From contig CAJFUS010000082.1 in assembly GCA_904420235.1 (NCBI GenBank), positions 1 through 9,231 on the forward strand: a DNA stretch of 9,231 bases, in the 5' to 3' direction. The translations under genes were made by a program, and so were the position numbers. Shown one piece after another: positions 1 to 6,268 of the stretch; positions within the stretch are counted from its first letter, which is position 1; each line of letters starts with the position of its first letter. This DNA comes from Candidatus Neoanaerotignum tabaqchaliae (lineage in GTDB: Bacteria > Bacillota > Clostridia > Lachnospirales > Anaerotignaceae). The notes below the pieces were generated by a model that saw nothing but the letters and a program-made list of their open reading frames with translations, made no database searches and was not told the origin of the DNA.

Positions 1-297
1 CAAATAGCCGAGGAATACGGCCTGCCTACTATGTGCGGAGAAAGCGGACAAGTTAAAAACGGCGGCCTTGCAACTACCGGAGTTGATTTCTACAACATTG
101 GATACAGAGCCGGAGAAATGGCTGTTGATATTTTAGAGAACGGTGCGGATATATCTCAAATGCCCGTTGAGCAGCCCACAGACAATGCGGTTTGCATAAA
201 TCTTGACGCGGCTAAAGCCATAGGATATGAATTCCCGCAGTCTGTTATAGATAAAGCCTCCATAGTTTACGAAAACGGAGAAGAGACTCAAAAATAA
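1..297 (+). CDS. ABC transporter substrate-binding protein, TrpX-like, C-terminal fragment
   Basis: The last 98 residues of a periplasmic-type binding protein of the ABC_sub_bind family (COG2984, TrpX-like). In Gram-positive bacteria these are normally lipoproteins on the outer face of the membrane that hand a small substrate to the permease. Visible family features are the G-x-x-x-x-G-x-L-A-T-T-G-V-D-F-Y stretch, the following Y-R-A-G-E-M-A-V-D-I-L helix, the P-V-E-Q-P strand, and the closing N-L-D-A-A-K-A-I-G-Y-E-F-P-Q-S-V-I-D-K-A element. The frame is open from base 1, so the true start, signal peptide and most of the protein are off the left edge. The ATG at 31 is internal. Permease and ATPase genes follow in the same direction. 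Relatives are often annotated as tryptophan or other amino-acid transporters, but nothing here fixes the substrate. Confidence 0.88.
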   Translation, partial: QIAEEYGLPTMCGESGQVKNGGLATTGVDFYNIGYRAGEMAVDILENGADISQMPVEQPTDNAVCINLDAAKAIGYEFPQSVIDKASIVYENGEETQK

Positions 298-317
298 AAT
301 TTATAAGGTGTTGGATA

Positions 318-345
318 TGTGCCGGAAGCTGATGTTTCCGGTACA
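318..345 (+). promoter_or_regulatory. Intercistronic stem-loop between binding protein and permease genes
   Basis: TGTGCCGGAA (318-327) can pair with TTCCGGTACA (336-345) around an 8-base loop. This gives 10 pairs including one G-U. No T-run follows, so it does not look like an intrinsic terminator. Hairpins in this position of ABC importer operons often protect the upstream binding-protein message from 3' decay, so that the binding protein is made in excess. That role is an inference here. Confidence 0.55.
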
Positions 346-374
346 AATAATATTAACAAAAAGGTGAGTAAAAA

Positions 375-1295
375 ATGAAACTGAGCGTTTTTATGGGTGC
401 TGTGTCCCAAGGACTTTTGTGGTCCATTCTTGCCATAGGCGTATACATAACATATAAAATACTTGACTACGCGGACCTTACAACTGAGGGCAGCTATCCT
501 TTAGGAGCAGCTGTGGCCGCCAGGTTTATATTGGGCGGCATGGACCCGTTTTTTGCAACCATACTTTCAATGCTTACTGGAATGCTTGCGGGCCTTGTTA
601 CGGGAATTTTAAACACGAAACTTAAAATACCTTCTCTTTTAAGCGGTATACTTTCAATGACTGGACTTTATTCAATTAACTTAAGAGTAATGGGAAAGGC
701 CAACTTGCCGCTTCTTAGGCAGGACACAATAATAACAAGGGTAACATCCCTCGGTTTTGAAACGGATACAGCCGTTATCATAGTGGGCGTTGTTTCGGTG
801 CTTGCCGTTATACTTATACTTTGGTGGTTCTTCGGAACAGAAAAAGGCTTTGCCATAAGGGCTACCGGCGACAACAGCAATATGATTAGGGCCCTTGGCG
901 TTAACACAAACTCAATGGTTATACTTGGTCTTGTTATAAGCAACGGACTTATAGCCCTTTCAGGCGGCATTATGGCTCAATATAACGGCTATGCCGACGT
1001 TGGAATGGGAACAGGAACAATAGTTATAGGTCTTGCCTCTGTTATAATAGGAGAAGTTCTGTTTGGAAATACGTCCATATTAAGAAGTCTTTTTGCCGTT
1101 GTACTTGGCTCTATACTTTACCGTATAATAATAGCTTTTGTTCTGTCAAAGGGCCTTGTTCCAAATGACCTTAAGCTTCTTTCATCAATACTTCTTGCAG
1201 TTTGCCTTTCGCTTCCGCTTGTTAAAGAAAAATTATCTAATTTTGTGGACTCAATCCACAAAAATAAGAGCAGGGAGGGCGAGGCAAGTGCTTAA
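375..1295 (+). CDS. ABC transporter permease, branched-chain/TrpY-like (COG4120)
   Basis: A 306-residue integral membrane permease of the BPD_transp_2 type, the channel subunit of the importer whose binding protein ends just upstream. I count about eight or nine hydrophobic segments, starting at residue 7 and ending near 285, followed by a short basic cytoplasmic tail. The family hallmarks are D-L-T-T-E-G-S-Y-P-L-G-A-A-V near residues 34-47 and the cytoplasmic coupling loop G-F-A-I-R-A-T-G-D-N-x-x-M-I-R-A-L-G-V at 158-176, which contacts the ATPase. Length is normal for the family. The start at ATG 375 follows an AGGTGAG ribosome site at 362-368. The gene lies 77 bases after the binding protein, separated by a stem-loop, and its last 8 bases overlap the ATPase gene, so the two are probably translationally coupled. 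The substrate cannot be read from this sequence. Confidence 0.9.
   Translation: MKLSVFMGAVSQGLLWSILAIGVYITYKILDYADLTTEGSYPLGAAVAARFILGGMDPFFATILSMLTGMLAGLVTGILNTKLKIPSLLSGILSMTGLYSINLRVMGKANLPLLRQDTIITRVTSLGFETDTAVIIVGVVSVLAVILILWWFFGTEKGFAIRATGDNSNMIRALGVNTNSMVILGLVISNGLIALSGGIMAQYNGYADVGMGTGTIVIGLASVIIGEVLFGNTSILRSLFAVVLGSILYRIIIAFVLSKGLVPNDLKLLSSILLAVCLSLPLVKEKLSNFVDSIHKNKSREGEASA
1272..1278 (+). promoter_or_regulatory. Ribosome binding site deciding the GTG start of the ATPase
   Basis: AGGGAGG lies inside the end of the permease gene, 9 bases before GTG 1288. It supports the GTG start over the in-frame ATG at 1138, which would add 50 residues read out of frame through the permease's transmembrane coding sequence and unrelated to any ABC ATPase. 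Confidence 0.8.
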
Positions 1296-2082
1296 CGTTG
1301 AAAATATAAAAAAGGTGTTCGGCAAAGGAACTCCTAACGAGAAGGTTGCCCTTGAAAATGTTACGTTCAAAATGAATGAGGGCGATTTTATAACCATAAT
1401 AGGCGGAAACGGCGCCGGAAAGTCAACCACCCTTAACGCCATTGCCGGTGTATTTATGATTGACGAGGGCAAAATAGAAATTGACGGCACAGACATTACC
1501 AAACTGCCGGAATATAAGCGCTCAAAATATATAGGAAGAGTTTTTCAGGACCCAAGAATGGGAACGGCAACAAACATGACAATAGAGGAAAATCTTGCTA
1601 TGGCCCTTAGAAGAGGCCAGCATAGGGGACTTAAAAGAGGAATTACCAACGCCGAAAAATCAAAATTCCGCGAATACCTTGAAATGCTGGACCTTGGTCT
1701 TGAAAACCGAATGACAACAAAAACGGGCCTTCTTTCGGGAGGCCAAAGGCAGGCCATAACCCTTTTAATGGCTACAATGACAAAGCCAAGGCTTCTTTTG
1801 CTTGACGAGCATACGGCGGCTCTTGACCCTAAGACGGCTCAAAAGGTGCTTGAGCTTACGGAAAAAATAATAAGAGACGACAAACTTACAGCTCTTATGG
1901 TAACTCATAACATGCGCGACGCTTTAAAGCTTGGCAACAGACTTATTATGATGAATACCGGAAAGGTTGCAGTTGATGTTCAGGCCGGAGAAAAAGAAGG
2001 TCTTCATGTGGCCGACCTTCTTAAGCTTTTTGAAAAGGCCAGTGGCGGAAGAGGCATAAGCGACAGAATGCTTTTAAGCTGA
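1288..2082 (+). CDS. ABC transporter ATP-binding protein, TrpZ-like (COG1101)
   Basis: A cytoplasmic ATPase of 264 residues that powers the importer. All the nucleotide-binding motifs are intact, numbered from the GTG start: Walker A GGNGAGKST at 39-47, Q-loop glutamine at 87 (FQDPRMG), signature LSGGQ at 149-153, Walker B LLLLDE at 169-174, D-loop ALD at 178-180, and the switch histidine H207 in VTHN. The extra residues after Walker B (DEHTAALDP, where most ABC proteins have DEPT) are characteristic of the COG1101 group that pairs with ABC_sub_bind proteins. The start overlaps the last 8 bases of the permease gene and has a strong ribosome site inside it. The gene ends 6 bases before a strong terminator, so it is the last gene of the operon. 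The transported compound is unknown. Confidence 0.92.
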   Translation: MLNVENIKKVFGKGTPNEKVALENVTFKMNEGDFITIIGGNGAGKSTTLNAIAGVFMIDEGKIEIDGTDITKLPEYKRSKYIGRVFQDPRMGTATNMTIEENLAMALRRGQHRGLKRGITNAEKSKFREYLEMLDLGLENRMTTKTGLLSGGQRQAITLLMATMTKPRLLLLDEHTAALDPKTAQKVLELTEKIIRDDKLTALMVTHNMRDALKLGNRLIMMNTGKVAVDVQAGEKEGLHVADLLKLFEKASGGRGISDRMLLS

Positions 2083-2088
2083 TTTTTT

Positions 2089-2120
2089 ACCCGAATGTTT
2101 TTCATTCGGGTTTTTATTTT
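2089..2120 (+). terminator. Intrinsic terminator of the ABC importer operon
   Basis: ACCCGAATG (2089-2097) pairs perfectly with CATTCGGGT (2103-2111) around a TTTTT loop, followed by a run rich in T (2111-2120). It begins 6 bases after the ATPase stop codon. The run of T just before the stem makes it partly bidirectional in appearance, but no minus-strand gene ends here. Confidence 0.92.
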
Positions 2121-2122
2121 AT

Positions 2123-2151
2123 TTGACCTATGGATATTTATGATTTATACT
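2123..2151 (+). promoter_or_regulatory. Promoter for glmU (sigma-A type)
   Basis: TTGACC at 2123-2128 and TATACT at 2146-2151 are separated by exactly 17 bases. Each box matches the vegetative consensus at five of six positions. The predicted transcript would start near 2158, giving a leader of about 43 bases. The promoter lies directly after the previous operon's terminator, where a new transcription unit would be expected. Confidence 0.75.
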
Positions 2152-2200
2152 TTTTAATTGATTGAACAGTAAAGTTTAAATTTTAAGGAGTGTTGGATAA

Positions 2201-3559
2201 ATGGATAATATAAGCGCCGTTATACTTGCCGCCGGAGAGGGCACAAGAATGAAATCAAAAACGCCTAAGGTGCTGCATAAGGTTGTGGGAAAAACAATGA
2301 TAAAACGTGTTATAGACACAGCCTTTAATATGGGAGCCGGTAAGATTTGTGTTGTTGTTGGCCATGGCGGCGAGGAGGTTAAAAAATCTCTTGAGGGGTT
2401 TAACGTATCATTCCGCGAGCAGAAGGAGCAGCTTGGAACGGGACATGCCGTAATGCAGGCCGTTGATTTTATAAATGACGGCGACGATATTGTTGTTCTT
2501 TACGGCGATACGCCTCTTATAAAAGCTGAGACCCTTAAAAAATTCGTTGATTACCACAGAAGCGAAGGCAACAGTGTTTCTATTGTTTCAGCCATGGTTG
2601 ATAACCCTGAGGGATACGGCCATATAATCAGGGATAAAAATGGAAGCTTTGTTAAAAACATAGAGCATAAGGATGCTTCCGCAGAGGAAAAGCTTGTTAA
2701 TGAAATAAATACAGGTATATACTGCTTTAAGGGAAAAAGTCTTAAAAAAGCCCTTGGAATGCTTAAAAATGACAACGCTCAAGGGGAGTATTATCTGCCG
2801 GACACCCTTGCCATAATACTTGGCTTTGGAGAGAAGGTAAATGCCATGGCGGCACAAGACGTTACCGAGTTTTTAGGCGTTAACAACAGGGTGCAGCTTT
2901 ATGAAGCCGAAAGCATAATGCGCGGCAGAATAAATAAAGAGCTTATGCTTAATGGCGTAACCATATTGTCTCCCGACAACACATATATTGATGACGGAGT
3001 TGAAATAGGCGCCGACACCGTTATATATCCAGGCTGCGTTATAGAAGGAAACACGATTATAGGGGAGAACTGCGCCGTTGGGCCAAACTCCAGGCTTACA
3101 AACATGAAGATTTCGGACAATGTCCAAATACAATATACGGTGGCCATGGATTCTGAGGTTGGAAGCGGCACAAAGGTAGGACCGTTCGCTTATATAAGGC
3201 CAAACTCAAAAATAGGAGAAAATATAAAAATAGGCGATTTTGTTGAGGTGAAAAACTCCGTTATAGGCAATGGCACAAAGGTTTCTCATCTTACCTATAT
3301 AGGTGATTCAGATGTTGGAGAGAGAATAAACTTTGGCTGTGGAACAATAACCGTTAATTATGACGGAAAGAAGAAATTCAGAACAACAATAGAGGACGAT
3401 GTATTCATAGGCTGCAACGCCAATCTTGTGGCTCCCGTAACTCTCCATAAAGGGTCATATGTGGCAGCAGGCTCCACAGTTACTAAAGATGTTCCTGAAA
3501 AATCTTTGGCAATAGCAAGAAACCGTCAGCAAAATATTGAGGGTTGGACAAAAAAATAA
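2201..3559 (+). CDS. glmU: Bifunctional N-acetylglucosamine-1-phosphate uridyltransferase / glucosamine-1-phosphate acetyltransferase
   Basis: A cytoplasmic enzyme of 452 residues that acetylates glucosamine-1-phosphate and then joins it to UTP to make UDP-GlcNAc, the precursor for peptidoglycan and wall polymers. The N-terminal pyrophosphorylase domain shows L-A-A-G-E-G-T-R-M-K-S-x-x-P-K-V-L-H at 9-26, Q-L-G-T-G-H-A at 77-83 and Y-G-D-T-P-L at 101-106, with D103 the likely metal ligand. From about residue 250 a left-handed beta-helix of hexapeptide repeats forms the acetyltransferase, with catalytic H363 in S-H-L-T-Y-I-G-D and the acetyl-CoA region N-F-G-C-G-T-I-T-V-N-Y-D-G after it. Length is normal. 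An AAGGAG ribosome site at 2185-2190 lies 10 bases before the ATG. A cysteine stands in the FGCGT stretch where E. coli has alanine, a common variation in Firmicutes. prs follows 97 bases later and may be partly cotranscribed. Confidence 0.97.
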   Translation: MDNISAVILAAGEGTRMKSKTPKVLHKVVGKTMIKRVIDTAFNMGAGKICVVVGHGGEEVKKSLEGFNVSFREQKEQLGTGHAVMQAVDFINDGDDIVVLYGDTPLIKAETLKKFVDYHRSEGNSVSIVSAMVDNPEGYGHIIRDKNGSFVKNIEHKDASAEEKLVNEINTGIYCFKGKSLKKALGMLKNDNAQGEYYLPDTLAIILGFGEKVNAMAAQDVTEFLGVNNRVQLYEAESIMRGRINKELMLNGVTILSPDNTYIDDGVEIGADTVIYPGCVIEGNTIIGENCAVGPNSRLTNMKISDNVQIQYTVAMDSEVGSGTKVGPFAYIRPNSKIGENIKIGDFVEVKNSVIGNGTKVSHLTYIGDSDVGERINFGCGTITVNYDGKKKFRTTIEDDVFIGCNANLVAPVTLHKGSYVAAGSTVTKDVPEKSLAIARNRQQNIEGWTKK

Positions 3560-3577
3560 AATTTTTGTCAAATTTTC

Positions 3578-3606
3578 TTGAAATTTGTGTTTAGCGGGTG
3601 TAACAT
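3578..3606 (+). promoter_or_regulatory. Possible weak promoter for prs
   Basis: TTGAAA at 3578-3583 and TAACAT at 3601-3606 have a 17-base spacer. The -10 box matches only four of six positions. A 7-pair AT-only-plus-one-GC dyad (CAAATTT 3569-3575 with AAATTTG 3581-3587) covers the -35 box. There is no convincing terminator after glmU, so prs may also be read from the glmU promoter. Confidence 0.35.
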
Positions 3607-3656
3607 GGATACTGTATTGTAAATTTTAATTAATTGTTTTCGGGGAGGACATTTTA

Positions 3657-4616
3657 ATGATGTATTCAGGCAGAAGCAATATAAAAATCTTTTCTTGCAA
3701 TGCCAACAGAGAGTTAGCCACAGAAGTTGCCGATTGTCTTGGCCTTAAACTTGGACAGGCAGAGGTAAGCCATTTCAGTGATGGTGAAATATCAGTTAAA
3801 ATTGACGAAACCATAAGAGGCGCCGATGTCTACATTGTGCAGTCAACTTCGTATCCGGTTAATGACAACCTTATGGAACTGCTTATTATGATTGACGCTA
3901 TGAAAAGGGCTTCCGCCGGAAGGATAACGGCCGTTATACCTTATTACGGCTACGCAAGGCAGGATAGAAAAGCCAGAGCCAGAGACCCAATCAGCGCCAA
4001 GCTTGTGGCAAACCTTATTACAACTGCCGGTGCCGACAGGGTTCTTACAATGGACCTTCATTGCGCGCAGATACAGGGATTTTTTGATATTCCTGTTGAC
4101 CACCTTCTTGGAACACCGCTTCTTACAAACTATTACCACGAGAAATACGGCGACGAGATAAGCGAGTTTGTTTCCGTTTCACCGGACCTTGGAAGTGTTG
4201 GAAGAACAAGAATTTTTGCTACAAGGCTTGAGATACCTTTGGCAATTATTGACAAAAGAAGGCCGAAAGCCAATGTAAGCGAAATTATGAACATAATCGG
4301 AAATGTAGAAGGGAAAAGGGTAATTCTTGTTGACGATATGATTGACACCGCCGGTACAATAACAAACGCTGCAAATGCTCTTAAGGAAAAAGGCGCTGTG
4401 GAAGTTGACGCCTGCTGTACTCACGCCGTGCTTTCGGGCCCTGCCATAGAGCGAATTGAGAAATCCGCAATTAACGAGCTTCTTGTTCTTAACACAATAA
4501 AGTTAAGCGAGGACAAATGTATACCAAAAATCAAGGTATTGTCTGTGGCCAAGATATTTGCCGAGGCCATTAACAGAATACATGAGGGCAAATCTGTATC
4601 AAAATTATTTGAGTAA
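3657..4616 (+). CDS. prs: Ribose-phosphate pyrophosphokinase (PRPP synthase, class I)
   Basis: A cytoplasmic enzyme of 319 residues that transfers pyrophosphate from ATP to ribose-5-phosphate, making PRPP for purine, pyrimidine, histidine, tryptophan and NAD synthesis. Family features are intact: P-Y-Y-G-Y-A-R-Q-D-R-K near residues 96-106 in the ATP and flexible-loop region, the divalent-metal site D-L-H-C-A-Q-I-Q-G-F-F-D at 133-144 with H135, the catalytic lysine and arginine in D-K-R-R-P, and the PRPP-binding loop V-I-L-V-D-D-M-I-D-T-A-G-T at 222-234. Length fits bacterial class I enzymes, which are hexamers activated by phosphate and inhibited by ADP. Two ATG codons stand in tandem at 3657 and 3660. 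The GGGGAGG site at 3642-3648 is 8 bases from the first and 11 from the second, so the first is preferred. A terminator follows directly. Confidence 0.97.
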   Translation: MMYSGRSNIKIFSCNANRELATEVADCLGLKLGQAEVSHFSDGEISVKIDETIRGADVYIVQSTSYPVNDNLMELLIMIDAMKRASAGRITAVIPYYGYARQDRKARARDPISAKLVANLITTAGADRVLTMDLHCAQIQGFFDIPVDHLLGTPLLTNYYHEKYGDEISEFVSVSPDLGSVGRTRIFATRLEIPLAIIDKRRPKANVSEIMNIIGNVEGKRVILVDDMIDTAGTITNAANALKEKGAVEVDACCTHAVLSGPAIERIEKSAINELLVLNTIKLSEDKCIPKIKVLSVAKIFAEAINRIHEGKSVSKLFE

Positions 4617-4621
4617 GCATC

Positions 4622-4648
4622 AAAGACCGGCTTAAGGCCGGTCTTTTT
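4622..4648 (+). terminator. Intrinsic terminator after prs
   Basis: AAAGACCGGC (4622-4631) pairs perfectly with GCCGGTCTTT (4637-4646) around a 5-base loop, followed directly by more T. It begins 5 bases after the prs stop codon and closes the glmU-prs unit. Confidence 0.93.
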
Positions 4649-4821
4649 ATGTATGGGTGTCGACAAAATTATTTGCTGAAAATTTTGTTTTTAAATTATC
4701 GCATTTAAAAATATACAAAAAAACATAAAATATTATAAAAGCATTTTAATAATTCTTTCAGCTTTTGAAATTTTATATAAAATATACAAAAATCACAAGA
4801 ATATTGTCAAAAAATTCACAG
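4649..4821. other. AT-rich intergenic stretch upstream of the ldh promoter
   Basis: Extremely AT-rich DNA with no supported gene on either strand. It contains an 8-pair AT hairpin (ACAAAATT 4663-4670 with AATTTTGT 4681-4688) and two copies of a short ATATACAAAA motif (within 4707-4723 and 4781-4792). These are the reverse complement of the TTTTGTATAT core of the repeats behind ldh. The A-tracts close to the -35 box could act as an UP element. No function can be assigned to the rest. Confidence 0.5.
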
Positions 4822-4834
4822 TTGATTTTGTGAA
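4815..4834. promoter_or_regulatory. Dyad over the -35 box of the ldh promoter, candidate operator
   Basis: TTCACA (4815-4820) and TGTGAA (4829-4834) form a perfect 6-base inverted repeat with an 8-base spacer that contains the -35 box. The half-sites face the opposite way from both the CRP/FNR arrangement (TGTGA-N6-TCACA) and the Rex arrangement, so I do not name the binding protein. Confidence 0.4.
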
Positions 4835-4850
4835 ATGGGTTTGATATAAT
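4822..4850 (+). promoter_or_regulatory. Strong promoter for the D-lactate dehydrogenase gene
   Basis: TTGATT at 4822-4827 and a perfect TATAAT at 4845-4850 are 17 bases apart, and TGA directly before the -10 makes it an extended -10 promoter. The upstream DNA is A/T-tract rich. The transcript would start near 4857, giving a leader of about 110 bases before the ATG at 4967. Confidence 0.85.
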
Positions 4851-4858
4851 ATTAACAA
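4841..4858. promoter_or_regulatory. Candidate Rex operator over the ldh -10 box
   Basis: The stretch TTGATATAATATTAACAA matches the Rex consensus TTGTTAANNNNTTAACAA at 12 of the 14 fixed positions, with a perfect right half-site. It covers the -10 box and the likely transcription start. Rex is a redox-sensing repressor that releases DNA when NADH is high and commonly controls fermentative lactate and alcohol dehydrogenases in Clostridia. AT-rich DNA makes chance matches more likely, so this is a candidate only. Confidence 0.5.
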
Positions 4859-4966
4859 AATTGGCATTATGTGTTATTCTGGCATCAAAATGAAAACCGC
4901 CCGCATTAAATTATAAAAAATGCTAATACTTTTTAAGAGTTGTATATTTTAAGGAGAGGATAATAA

Positions 4967-5953
4967 ATGCGAATAGCTTTTTTTGACACTAAAGACTATG
5001 ATAGACAGTGGTTTGAGAAAATGACACCTAAATATGGATATGAATTTTCGTTTTTTGAAACAAGATGCACGGAAAACACGGTTATACTTGCCAATGGACA
5101 CGACGCCGTTTGCGTTTTTGTTAATGACGAGCTTAACAAAAACGTAATTGACAAGCTTTATGAAATGGGAATTAAGGCTATTCTTTTAAGATGCGCTGGA
5201 TATGACAATGTTGACCTTGAGGCATGTAGCGGAAGGATTCCGGTTTTAAGGGTGCCAAGCTATTCTCCTACGGCAGTGGCCGAGTATGCCGCGGCGCTTT
5301 TTCTTACGCTTAACCGAAAAATACACAAGGCTTATACAAGAACAAGAGAGTTTAATTTTAAAATATCCGGCTTAATGGGCGTTACCCTCAGGGGCAAAAC
5401 GGCGGGAGTTGTTGGAACGGGAAAAATAGGCAAAATAATGATTGAGATTTTAAAAGGATTCGGAATGGAAATTTTGGCTTACGATTTATATCCTGACACA
5501 AGCCTTGACGTTGAGTATACAACAATAGACGACCTTTTTAAAAGAAGCGACGTTATAACGCTTCACTGCCCGCTTACGGACGATTCAAGATATATTGTAA
5601 ACAAAAACAGCATATCAAAAATGAAAGACGGAGTTATACTTGTAAATACGTCAAGAGGCGCTCTTGTTGACACATCGGCCCTTATTGACGGCCTTAAAAA
5701 GAATAAATTCAGAGGCGTCGCCCTTGACGTGTATGAAGAGGAAGAGGATTATTTCTTCGAGGACCGCTCCGGCGATATTATAAACGATGATGAACTTGTT
5801 AAACTTATGTCATTTCCTAACGTGCTTATAACATCGCATCAGGCGTTTTTTACGGAGGAATCTCTTGACGCCATAGCGGAGGTTACCTGCGAAAATCTGA
5901 AAAGCCTTGTGGAAGGCAAAGAACTTGTAAACGAGGTTGTTTTAAATAAATAA
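4967..5953 (+). CDS. D-lactate dehydrogenase (D-2-hydroxyacid dehydrogenase family, LdhA-like)
   Basis: A cytoplasmic NAD-dependent enzyme of 328 residues that probably reduces pyruvate to D-lactate and regenerates NAD+ in fermentation. It resembles E. coli LdhA along its length: R-V-P-S-Y-S-P-T-A-V-A-E-Y, L-N-R-K-I-H-K-A-Y-x-R-T-R near the middle, and the glycine-rich loop G-T-G-K-I-G at 150-155 with D173 after the second strand, favouring NAD over NADP. The catalytic triad is present as R230 (NTSRGAL), E259 (DVYEEEED) and H291 (SHQAF), matching LdhA R235, E264 and H296. F-F-E-D at 264-267 is also shared. Related enzymes that reduce 2-oxoisocaproate or phenylpyruvate cannot be excluded. The start has an AAGGAGAGG site at 4951-4959. 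The gene has its own promoter with a Rex-like operator and its own terminator, so it is monocistronic. Confidence 0.88.
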   Translation: MRIAFFDTKDYDRQWFEKMTPKYGYEFSFFETRCTENTVILANGHDAVCVFVNDELNKNVIDKLYEMGIKAILLRCAGYDNVDLEACSGRIPVLRVPSYSPTAVAEYAAALFLTLNRKIHKAYTRTREFNFKISGLMGVTLRGKTAGVVGTGKIGKIMIEILKGFGMEILAYDLYPDTSLDVEYTTIDDLFKRSDVITLHCPLTDDSRYIVNKNSISKMKDGVILVNTSRGALVDTSALIDGLKKNKFRGVALDVYEEEEDYFFEDRSGDIINDDELVKLMSFPNVLITSHQAFFTEESLDAIAEVTCENLKSLVEGKELVNEVVLNK

Positions 5954-5963
5954 ATAAATTCTT

Positions 5964-6000
5964 AAAGGCGTAAGGCTTAACATAAGTCTTGCGCCTTTTT
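5964..6000 (+). terminator. Intrinsic terminator after the lactate dehydrogenase gene
   Basis: A 16-pair stem (5964-5979 with 5983-5998, two G-U pairs) closes around a 3-base loop and runs straight into T-rich DNA. It lies 10 bases after the stop codon. The T-run merges with the first of three direct repeats. Confidence 0.92.
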
Positions 6001-6062
6001 CTTCTTTTGTATATTATTTTTTTCTTCTTTTGTATATTTTTTTCTTTCTTCTTTTGTATATT
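5998..6062. repeat. Three perfect 18-base direct repeats behind ldh
   Basis: TTTCTTCTTTTGTATATT occurs at 5998-6015, 6021-6038 and 6045-6062 with no mismatch. The repeat starts are 23 and 24 bases apart, close to two helical turns, and the spacers are T-rich. The first copy overlaps the tail of the ldh terminator. The array is too short and the spacers too similar for a CRISPR. It could be slippage-derived simple sequence or an iteron-like protein-binding array. Confidence 0.85.
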
Positions 6063-6142
6063 TTTAAGTACCGCGTTTTACAGCGCCAAAGTTATTGGCG
6101 TAAACTTTAATAACGGATACTATCGTTTGCTTGTTATTGTAT

Positions 6143-6151
6143 TGATATAAT
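6143..6151 (+). promoter_or_regulatory. Extended -10 promoter, distal
   Basis: TGATATAAT is a perfect extended -10 element, identical to the one in the ldh promoter. No good -35 box lies 16-18 bases upstream, so it would depend on the extended motif or on an activator. A dyad (6091-6114) is centred about 55 bases before the expected start near 6158. A transcript toward lysR would have a leader of about 300 bases containing the inverted repeat at 6197-6268. Confidence 0.45.
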
Positions 6152-6196
6152 CTTTTATATTAAAAAATTATTTTTAAGAATATTAAAATCAACCTC

Positions 6197-6268
6197 AAGC
6201 CATGCCCTGCTTTTTTATAGTCTGTATGCCGCCTAAAATAATAATATGCAAAAAGCAGCATATGGCTT
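6197..6268. repeat. Imperfect 19-base inverted repeat, 34-base centre
   Basis: The arms 6197-6215 and 6250-6268 are complementary at 16 of 19 positions: 7 pairs, a 3-base internal mismatch, then 9 pairs. The outer pairs are AAGCCAT/ATGGCTT and the inner ones CTGCTTTTT/AAAAAGCAG. Neither side is followed by a proper T-run, so it is not a clear terminator. It may be a structured leader, a small RNA or a small palindromic element. Confidence 0.6.

Noticed and set aside
349..361. Rex-like half-site before the permease, identical over 13 bases to part of the ldh promoter region
   Set aside because: The left half-site is absent, there is no promoter there, and the shared bases are low-complexity AT.
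1138..1287. N-terminal extension of 50 residues on the ATPase frame
   Set aside because: It lies within the permease coding region in another frame, has no resemblance to ABC ATPases, and a strong ribosome site supports GTG 1288.
4663..4688. Second terminator after prs
   Set aside because: The stem is nearly all A-T with a 10-base loop and follows an already strong terminator.
4890..4916. Eight-codon frame in the ldh leader
   Set aside because: No ribosome binding site, no run of regulatory codons and no terminator-antiterminator pair after it.
5998..6062. Small CRISPR array
   Set aside because: The repeats are T-rich and only 18 bases, spacers are 5-6 bases and not unique, and no cas gene is near.
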